Part shown: piece after piece, positions 59,520 to 64,000 of the stretch | How positions within the stretch are numbered: the first letter of the stretch is position 1 | How the letters are laid out: each line of letters opens with the position of its first letter | Source: CAMAVH01 sp046297835 | GTDB lineage: Bacteria; Pseudomonadota; Alphaproteobacteria; SMXQ01 | Direction: 5' to 3' | DNA length: 64,000 nt | Assembly: GCA_046297835.1 (NCBI GenBank) | Contig: JBKBHI010000001.1 | Coordinates: forward strand, 310,001-374,000 | Notes under the pieces: model-generated | Database searches by the model: none | Told to the model about the DNA's origin: nothing | What the model saw: only the letters and a program-made list of their open reading frames with translations | Made by a program: the position numbers and the translations under genes

Positions 59520-59558
59520 TCGTAAGCGACGTAACGCGTCAATCTAAACGAGCGTCAC

Positions 59559-59583
59559 AGTCCCGCTCCGCAGGAGCGGGACT
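59559..59583 (+). other. Leader hairpin of the second tctC gene
   Basis: AGTCCCGCTCC (59559-59569), loop GCA, GGAGCGGGACT (59573-59583): perfect 11-base arms inside the predicted leader, with no T-run after it. It may protect the 5' end of the message or attenuate. Confidence 0.6.
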
Positions 59584-59610
59584 ATCCTTAGCCACGAACA
59601 GGAGTGCGGC

Positions 59611-60645
59611 ATGAGTGCATTCGCGCCTAAAGCTGTAGCCGTTGCGTTGCTTGCCTTGTCGGTCTCGGCTTTGAGCGTCTCCGCGACGGCTCAATCCGTC
59701 GAGGAGTTTTATAAATCGCGTCCCTTGACCGTCCTCGTCGGCTATTCGCCCGGCGGCGGCTACGACACCCATGTCCGCGGCGTGATGCGCTACTACAGCC
59801 GCCACCTTCCCGGCAACCCGACCATCACCGTGCAGAACATGACCGGGGCGGGCAGCTTGGTCGCGACCAATCACCTCTACAATCTTGCGGCCAAGGACGG
59901 CTCGGTCATCGGCATGGTGCGCGCGCCCGTGCTCGAGCCGTTGACCGGCACCAGCGCCTCGAACTTCGACGCGACGAAGTTCAACTGGATCGGCAGCGGC
60001 ATGACGGAATTCACGGTTTGCGCCTTGCTAGGGGCTCCCACCGTCAAGACCTTCGCCGACGCCACCAAGACCCAAATCACGCTCGCCGGCTCCGGCCCCG
60101 GTTCGGACGACGACATGATCAGCAAAATGCTGATCAAGCTGCTCGGTCTGAAGGCAAAGGTGGTGTCTGGCTATCCGGGCGGCAACGAGATGCAGTTGGC
60201 CGTCGAGCGCGGCGAGGTTGACGGCCGTTGCGGCTGGTCCTTCACCTCGATCAAGCTGATCAAGCCGGAGTGGATTACCGAGAACAAGCTGAAATTCCTC
60301 GCCTCGCTCAGCATGGAGCGCTGGCCGGAGCTGCCCGATACTCCTTCGATCATGGAGATCGCGCAGACCGAGGAGCAGAAGAGCATTCTCAAAGTCGCGA
60401 TTCTGTCGGCGGACCTCGGCCGTCCCTTCATGGCGCCGCCCGGCGTGCCGGCCGATCGCGTGGCGGCTTTGCGCGACGCTTTCGTCAAAACGATCAAGGA
60501 TCCCGATTACGTCGCCGAAGTGACGAAGCGCAAGGAGACGCCGACCTTGGTTGACGGCCAACGCGCCGAAGCGATCATCAAGGATCTTTTCTCGACGCCG
60601 CCCGAGGTGCTCAAGAAGGCCAAAGCGATCGTCAACGAGAAGTAA
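59611..60645 (+). CDS. TctC/Bug-type periplasmic substrate-binding protein
   Basis: Periplasmic receptor of 344 aa: Sec signal (AVALLALSVSALSVSATA|QS), then EEFYKSRPLTVLVGYSPGGGYDTHVRG with the carboxylate-binding loop, and QNMTGAGSLVATNHLY. No TctA/TctB membrane genes are present in the window. It belongs to the same family as the protein at 17431-18456. Its position between a UbiD decarboxylase and a dienelactone hydrolase suggests that it binds an aromatic or related carboxylic acid. A strong intrinsic terminator follows. Confidence 0.9.
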   Translation: MSAFAPKAVAVALLALSVSALSVSATAQSVEEFYKSRPLTVLVGYSPGGGYDTHVRGVMRYYSRHLPGNPTITVQNMTGAGSLVATNHLYNLAAKDGSVIGMVRAPVLEPLTGTSASNFDATKFNWIGSGMTEFTVCALLGAPTVKTFADATKTQITLAGSGPGSDDDMISKMLIKLLGLKAKVVSGYPGGNEMQLAVERGEVDGRCGWSFTSIKLIKPEWITENKLKFLASLSMERWPELPDTPSIMEIAQTEEQKSILKVAILSADLGRPFMAPPGVPADRVAALRDAFVKTIKDPDYVAEVTKRKETPTLVDGQRAEAIIKDLFSTPPEVLKKAKAIVNEK

Positions 60646-60668
60646 GACGTCCGCATCGACAACGACAA

Positions 60669-60700
60669 AAAAGGGCAGGCCCGCAAGCCTGCCCTTTTCT
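60669..60700. terminator. Intrinsic terminator after the second tctC gene
   Basis: AAAAGGGCAGGC (60669-60680), loop CCGCAA, GCCTGCCCTTTT (60687-60698), followed by CTT: perfect 12-base arms, with T and A runs on both sides. It can end the plus-strand tctC message and also the convergent minus-strand operon, whose last stop is at 60775. Confidence 0.88.
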
Positions 60701-60774
60701 TGTCCGGCCATGGGTAGGCAAGAAAAGAGCAGGAAGGTCCGCCCGGCCCTTCGGGACTCGGGTAAACGAGCCCG

Positions 60775-61476
60775 CTAGCGCGAAACCTCCGCGAGGAAGG
60801 CGAGCGCCTTCTGCCACGAATCTTTCGCCGCCGCGCGTTCGGCTGGCGAATCGTGGGCCGGATTCTGGAAGCCGTGGCCGACGTCGGGATAGAGGTGAAA
60901 CTGGTGCGTCACGCCATGCTTGTCCATTTCGGCGGAGATGGCGCGCATGTTCTCCGGCGAGGGATTGGTGTCCTGCCCGCCGGAAAAGCCGATCACCGGG
61001 CAGGCGATGTTCTTGATGCCGTCGAATGGCGTCGCCGGCCCGTCGCCCCACGGGATCATCACGCCGCCGCCGTAGAAGACGACGAGCGATCGCAGGCCAG
61101 GGAGCGCGCCGCCGCCGAGCACGGTCATGCGGCCGCCCATGCAATGGCCCATCAGGCTGATGGCGTCGCCGCGCACGTCGGGCCGGGCTTTCAGGAAGTC
61201 GAGCGCGGCTCGCATGTCGGCCACGACCTCGGCGTCCTTGAAGAACTGCTTGCGGTCCTTCATCGGCACGTCGCGCGAGGTGCGGTGAGATACGTCGGGG
61301 ACGGCGACGCGGTATCCGGCATCGACGAGGGTTTTCACCGCCAGCTTGGTGAAATCGTCGAAGCCGCCGCGATGATACATGAGCAGGATGGCGGGACGCG
61401 GCTGATCGCCGGCCGGGCCGTCCCACATGATCTCCATCGGGCTGCCGTCGACCGTGACGGTGATCATCTGGGCCAT
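60775..61476 (-). CDS. Dienelactone hydrolase family protein
   Basis: Cytoplasmic alpha/beta hydrolase of about 233 aa. The nucleophile elbow SLMGHCMGGRMTV has Cys, as in dienelactone hydrolases; the acid is Asp in FSGGQDTNPSPEN and the base His in YPDVGHGFQNP. The substrate-entry region DVSHRTSRDVPMKDRK is basic. GGAGGCGAAC precedes the ATG at 61476; an ATG at 61488 has no better site. It is the last gene of a minus-strand run after the ornithine-cyclodeaminase-like and MmgE/PrpD genes. Confidence 0.9.
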   Translation of the reverse strand: MAQMITVTVDGSPMEIMWDGPAGDQPRPAILLMYHRGGFDDFTKLAVKTLVDAGYRVAVPDVSHRTSRDVPMKDRKQFFKDAEVVADMRAALDFLKARPDVRGDAISLMGHCMGGRMTVLGGGALPGLRSLVVFYGGGVMIPWGDGPATPFDGIKNIACPVIGFSGGQDTNPSPENMRAISAEMDKHGVTHQFHLYPDVGHGFQNPAHDSPAERAAAKDSWQKALAFLAEVSR

Positions 61477-61519
61477 GTTCGCCTCCATCCTCGCCGATTC
61501 GTGAGAGCGCGCGGCCGCC

Positions 61520-62593
61520 TTAAGAGGGCAGGGCGCTGGTGAGCCAGTCGGTGTCGATTTCGCGGCCGACGCCGGCCGCCCGCGCCTTCTTATAGATGGC
61601 GTAGCCGGTCGCGGCGAATTGGTAGCCGAGGCCGGAATAATTGAGAAATAGCGTGACGTCGCGCTCGCTCCGCCGGCCCGGCGCGCGGCCGAGCAGGAGG
61701 TCGGACAGTTCGGGCAGGCTGCCCTGTCCCAGCTTGGCGCTCAGCGCGTCCTTGCGCTTTTCCGTGTCCCTGGCGAGCTCGGCCCCGGCGGCGCGTTGGA
61801 TGTGCGAGATCGCCTTGCGGATATGGGTGACGGTGACGTCGGCGCGCGCCGCCGCGCGCTCGTCGAGCTCCAGGCGCTTGAGCGTGCTGACATGCATGCC
61901 CGGCTCGATCAGTTCGGCCGGCAGCACCGGCTCCATGCTGTTGGTGGCGCACATGATCGCGTCCGCCCCCTTCACGGCCTCGCCGATGGAGGCGCAGGCC
62001 GTCACCTCGACGCCGAGCTGCGCGCTCATTTCCTGGGCGAAGGCGGCGCGGCTGTTCGGATTGGGGCTATAGCAGCGCAACCGCTTTATGTCGCGCACGG
62101 CGCAGATCGCCAGGGCCTGTCCGCTCGCCTGATGGCCGGCGCCGATGATAGCGGCCTCGCGCGTGTCGGCGCGGGCGAGATGCTTCGCCGCCAATCCGCA
62201 GGTCGCGCCGACGCGCATGCGTTGCACTTCGCCGTCGGGATAGATCGCCAGCGGCTCGCCTGTTTCGGTGCTGAACAAGAGCACCAAGCCGACATAGCGC
62301 TTGTTGGGCGCGGCCGGCACTTTGACGCGGCGCAATCCGGCGTCCGATTTCGGCCAGGTCAAGATGTCGGAATTGATCCGCACCGCGCCGATGCCGAAGG
62401 ACGGGATCACGCCGTCCATGACGAGCAGAGAATAGAGCGCGTCGTCGCGGTTCGTCGGCGTCAGAATTTCCGAGCGCACGCCGTTGACCCCGGCATTCTC
62501 TCCGAGATCGCGATAGGCGGCTTCCATGGCCTCCAGGCAATCGGCCATGGTGACGGTCGCGGCGATGTCCTCGTTCGACAGCAACAGCGTCAT
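61520..62593 (-). CDS. Ornithine cyclodeaminase / mu-crystallin family protein
   Basis: 357-aa NAD(P)-dependent enzyme. The N-terminal domain has GIGAVRINSDILTWP and KRYVGLVLLFSTETGEPLAI, and the Rossmann domain REAAIIGAGHQASGQALAIC, then DAIMCATNSMEPVLPAELI, typical of the family. Members include ornithine cyclodeaminase, ketimine reductases and alanine dehydrogenases, so the activity cannot be fixed. The ATG at 62593 overlaps the stop of the upstream MmgE/PrpD gene (ATGA), so they are coupled; a longer in-frame start at 62632 would overlap that gene. Confidence 0.9.
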   Translation of the reverse strand: MTLLLSNEDIAATVTMADCLEAMEAAYRDLGENAGVNGVRSEILTPTNRDDALYSLLVMDGVIPSFGIGAVRINSDILTWPKSDAGLRRVKVPAAPNKRYVGLVLLFSTETGEPLAIYPDGEVQRMRVGATCGLAAKHLARADTREAAIIGAGHQASGQALAICAVRDIKRLRCYSPNPNSRAAFAQEMSAQLGVEVTACASIGEAVKGADAIMCATNSMEPVLPAELIEPGMHVSTLKRLELDERAAARADVTVTHIRKAISHIQRAAGAELARDTEKRKDALSAKLGQGSLPELSDLLLGRAPGRRSERDVTLFLNYSGLGYQFAATGYAIYKKARAAGVGREIDTDWLTSALPS

Positions 62594-63993
62594 GAGGCGG
62601 ACCTTTGGCGCGCGCCGGGCTGTGGCGTCCATAGCGCGCGCATCTGGCGGAGGCGGCCGCGATTTGCAAGGCCGCGCAGCGCGTCGATCAAGGCGCGGCT
62701 GCCGTCGCTGCCGAGGACCGGCGCGATCAGGTCATGCGCTTTATCCTCGACTTCGGCGCGGCTCATAGGGTTGTCGGCGGTGCCGCGCACGGCGACGGCG
62801 CGGCGCGACAAATGCGCGCCGTCGCGCGTGACGACGTCGACGATGGCTTGGCGGCGAGGCCGCGCGTGCATCAGCTCCTCGCTCGGCTCGATCTTCATGC
62901 GCCGGCGCAACGCCAGCACCTGCGGGTCGCTCATGCGCGCGTGGTCGTGGACCGAGTCGAACGTCAGCTTGCGGTCGATCAGCAGGACCGCGAGCAGATG
63001 CTGGACGTTGACGTCGGGCATCGGCGCGCCGTCGACCGTGCGCGCCGAACGCGTCGGCAGATGGATCGTCACTTTGTCGATGTCGGCGGCGGCGACGTCG
63101 ATCGCCTCGATAATCTGCGTCATGGCGTCGAGCGCCGCCTGGGCGGGCGAGCCGACGCACCATTTCTTGATATTGGTGCCAAGAATCTCGAAGCGTTCGC
63201 CGAGCCCGTCGACGAGCTGCGCCGGGTCGGGGGTAGGCGAGAACGCCTCGAAGAAATTGCGCTCGCCGCTGAATACGTCGTCGACGCCGGTGAAGCCGTG
63301 CGTGACCATCAGCGCTGCCGTCGCGCCGTTGCGCGCCGGCATGCCGGCGAAGTCGAAGGCTTTCTCGATATGCTCCGAATCGCGCACGTTGCAGCCGACG
63401 CCGGACGCCTGCTGCGCGCAATAGGACAGGAGATGGCGCGCCTGCAGGGCGTCGATCCCGAGCAGGCTGCCGGCGGCCGCGCCGGCACCGAAGCAGCCGC
63501 CGAAACTGTGCGTGCTACGCGACGCAGCGGCGAAGGCGTCCGCGCCGAGCGCGTAATTGACGCGGGCGGCGACGTCGTAGCCGAGGACCACGGCGCGCAG
63601 GAACGCTTCGGCCGAGGCGTCGGCCCGTTCGGCGGCGGCAAGCGCGGCGGGAATTACGGCGCAGCCGGGGTGGTTGCGCGACGGCGCGTGCGAATCGTCG
63701 GTCTCGTCGGCATGGGCCAGCATGCCGTTGATCAGCGCGGCGTCGATCATGCTGGCGGCGCGGGACCCGCCGACGATGGAACATTCGTCCGCCGTGCCGA
63801 GAACGGCGGCGAATTTGAGCGCGGCCTCTCCTGGCGGCAACCGCGTACCGGAGATCATCGCCGCGAAGGTGTCGAGGATGTGGTGCTCGGCTTTCTCGAC
63901 GACCTTGGGAGGTAGCGCGCGCCCGGCCGCTTCGGAAATGTAAAGGCTCAGCGCCCGCGTCGGCGCGCTGATCTCTTGGAGCGACTGGATCAC
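62590..63993 (-). CDS. MmgE/PrpD family protein (start near the window edge)
   Basis: 467-aa member of the 2-methylcitrate dehydratase / cis-aconitate-decarboxylase fold. Motifs: AEHHILDTFAAMISGTRLPPGE, GMLAHADETDDSHAPSRNHPG (active-site His/Asp region), STHSFGGCFGAGAAAGSLLG and NIKKWCVGSPAQAALDAM. These are cytoplasmic lyases or epimerases of small organic acids. The visible start is a GTG at 63993; only seven bases of upstream sequence remain, so a start outside the window cannot be ruled out. It is the first visible gene of the three-gene minus-strand run. Confidence 0.88.
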   Translation of the reverse strand: MIQSLQEISAPTRALSLYISEAAGRALPPKVVEKAEHHILDTFAAMISGTRLPPGEAALKFAAVLGTADECSIVGGSRAASMIDAALINGMLAHADETDDSHAPSRNHPGCAVIPAALAAAERADASAEAFLRAVVLGYDVAARVNYALGADAFAAASRSTHSFGGCFGAGAAAGSLLGIDALQARHLLSYCAQQASGVGCNVRDSEHIEKAFDFAGMPARNGATAALMVTHGFTGVDDVFSGERNFFEAFSPTPDPAQLVDGLGERFEILGTNIKKWCVGSPAQAALDAMTQIIEAIDVAAADIDKVTIHLPTRSARTVDGAPMPDVNVQHLLAVLLIDRKLTFDSVHDHARMSDPQVLALRRRMKIEPSEELMHARPRRQAIVDVVTRDGAHLSRRAVAVRGTADNPMSRAEVEDKAHDLIAPVLGSDGSRALIDALRGLANRGRLRQMRALWTPQPGARQRSAS

Positions 63994-64000
63994 GGCGCCC

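Overview
The window is high-GC DNA from an alphaproteobacterium, probably of the Hyphomicrobiales or a near neighbour. The evidence is the NasT/NasS plus NrtABD plus NirBD plus NasA nitrate block, a DUF3572 protein, TamA/TamB, a NifR3-type DusB, and the mix of peptide/tricarboxylate-type binding proteins with aromatic catabolic genes. Genes are densely packed, with many ATGA/TGATG overlaps. I found no rRNA, tRNA, CRISPR array, insertion sequence or phage gene.

Layout. 1-5365 (minus): a dppABCDF-type peptide ABC transporter, cut by the left edge. 5742-9696: two MFS transporters, a MarR regulator and MsrA. 9840-15886: tamA-tamB. 15938-16978: dusB. 17431-19843: an orphan TctC-type binding protein and an unusual M20 protein. 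19847-21365: RlpA, a DUF1428 protein and a MarR regulator with an operator-like palindrome on its promoter. 21440-32231: the nitrate assimilation block (nasT, nasS, nrtA, nrtB, nrtD, nirB, nirD, nasA). 32537-50204: an exopolysaccharide locus (acyltransferase, response regulator, outer-membrane barrel, short OPX export protein, Wzy, Wzx, BY-kinase/co-polymerase, initiating sugar transferase, four glycosyltransferases, a Tat-exported GH5 glycanase, pyruvyl transferase). 50409-63993: a catabolic region of uncharacterised substrate (CoxL-like hydroxylase, esterase, Rieske oxygenase, VOC protein, GntR regulator, TauD dioxygenase, UbiD decarboxylase, second TctC protein, dienelactone hydrolase, ornithine-cyclodeaminase-like and MmgE/PrpD proteins).

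Regulation is the most informative part. Between nasS and nrtA the DNA reads as a complete circuit: a -24/-12 (sigma-54) promoter at 23412-23427, a predicted start near 23438, two consecutive hexaloop hairpins with A at loop position 1 and G at position 4 (the ANTAR/NasT target), then a long intrinsic terminator ending in eight Ts, then nrtA. NasS would sense nitrate and release NasT, which would bind the leader and allow read-through into the transporter and reductase genes. Near-consensus -24/-12 elements also precede both tctC genes (17358-17373 and 59504-59519), so three separate uptake functions in this window appear tied to sigma-54.

How the genes work together. NrtABD imports nitrate, NasA reduces it to nitrite and NirBD reduces nitrite to ammonium with NADH. 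The exopolysaccharide locus has a full Wzx/Wzy set with pyruvyl and acyl decoration, like a succinoglycan-type polymer; its short OPX protein sits directly behind a beta-barrel gene, suggesting a two-protein outer-membrane exit. The 50-64 kb region has the parts for uptake, oxygenation, decarboxylation and hydrolysis of a carboxylated (possibly aromatic) compound, but lacks partner subunits that normally go with several of them. All functions are read from sequence motifs and context only; no database search was run.
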